Assembly: GCA_964542435.1 (NCBI GenBank)
Contig: CAZIVE010000151.1
Span: 1-6,151 of the forward strand
DNA: 6,151 nt
Reading direction: 5' to 3'
Origin: CAZIVE01 sp964542435
GTDB taxonomy: Bacteria; Bacteroidota; Bacteroidia; Bacteroidales; Tannerellaceae
Below the pieces are notes generated by a model. That model was not told the DNA's origin and searched no databases. It saw only the letters and a list, made by a program, of their open reading frames with translations. Each line of letters begins with the position of its first letter. The stretch's first letter is position 1. This document shows, in pieces, positions 5,866-6,151 of this stretch. The translations under genes and the position numbers were made by a program.

Positions 5866-5898
5866 TTCGGTTGATAGTTGAATAATGTTTATGTTTGT
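5866..5898 (+). promoter_or_regulatory. Promoter of rfbA (Bacteroidetes type)
   Basis: TATGTTTGT at 5890-5898 matches the -7 consensus exactly and is identical to the tpx -7 element. TTCG at 5866-5869, with a 20-bp spacer, matches three of four bases of the -33 element. Transcription would start near 5905, about 32 bases before the rfbA ATG. This suggests that rfbA begins a new transcription unit and is not read through from the MATE gene. Confidence 0.55.
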
Positions 5899-5936
5899 AC
5901 CGGAAAAGCTAACGAACAACAAAAATAGTCTTTATT

Positions 5937-6151
5937 ATGAAAGGAATCATTCTTGCTGGAGGCTCAGGTACGCGTCTTTATCCTATCACAAAAGGAGTAT
6001 CGAAGCAGCTGCTGCCCATTTATGACAAGCCGATGATCTATTATCCCATCTCGGTATTGATGCTGGCAGGCATTCGTGATATACTTGTCATATCTACGCC
6101 GCAAGACCTTCCTGCCTTTGAACGTCTGTTGGGTGACGGTTCCGGTTTCGG
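5937..6151 (+). CDS. rfbA: Glucose-1-phosphate thymidylyltransferase, 5' part only
   Basis: The frame stays open for 71 codons to the right edge; the full protein should be about 290 residues. It makes dTDP-glucose from dTTP and glucose-1-phosphate, the first step of dTDP-L-rhamnose synthesis for cell-surface polysaccharide, in the cytoplasm. The nucleotidyltransferase signature GGSGTRLYP (residues 8-16) is followed by SKQLLPIYDKPMIYYP (22-37), which carries the RfbA/RmlA Lys-Gln nucleotide-binding pair K23-Q24 and the sugar-phosphate-side segment. LMLAGIRDILVISTPQD (41-57) and LLGDGSGF (64-71) are equally characteristic of RfbA. The ATG at 5937 gives the standard MKGIILAGG N-terminus. In most Bacteroidales rfbA is followed by rfbC, rfbD and rfbB; these would lie beyond the window. 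Confidence 0.95.
   Translation, partial: MKGIILAGGSGTRLYPITKGVSKQLLPIYDKPMIYYPISVLMLAGIRDILVISTPQDLPAFERLLGDGSGF

Overview
The window looks like chromosomal DNA from a Bacteroidota bacterium of the order Bacteroidales (Prevotella/Bacteroides-like). Two things point there. Five matches to the Bacteroidetes -7 promoter element TAnnTTTG(C/T) sit upstream of five of the six genes, and most starts lack a clear Shine-Dalgarno sequence. The genus is inferred from general resemblance of the proteins, not from a marker gene.

Layout, left to right. Positions 1-155 hold no confident gene, only a strong GC-rich hairpin just past the end of the first gene. A glutamate/aspartate-type dicarboxylate:cation symporter lies on the minus strand (156-1418). 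A 492-bp gene-free stretch (1419-1910) follows. It carries a minus-strand promoter for the symporter, a phased array of palindromes (three copies of a motif like AACCACGGTT plus one further dyad), a plus-strand promoter overlapped by another dyad, and a leader of roughly 160 nt before thiol peroxidase tpx (1911-2411). A hairpin separates tpx from an MFS drug/macrolide-type exporter (2524-3744). That exporter runs tail to tail, with only 9 bp between stop codons, into a GAF-domain free methionine-(R)-sulfoxide reductase on the minus strand (3754-4236). The reductase and a MATE-family exporter (4420-5769) diverge from a compact region where the two promoters overlap. The last 215 bases are the 5' end of rfbA, glucose-1-phosphate thymidylyltransferase, probably the first gene of a dTDP-rhamnose or surface-polysaccharide locus that continues off the right edge.

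The genes do not form one operon or pathway. Each appears to be its own transcription unit, except that the MFS gene has no recognisable promoter and may depend on tpx transcription. A loose theme is stress and export: two redox-repair enzymes (Tpx, fRMsr) alternate with two multidrug-type exporters. I see no mobile element, CRISPR array, RNA gene or defence system. All six genes belong to known families. The signal least explained by known features is the palindrome array at 1599-1680.
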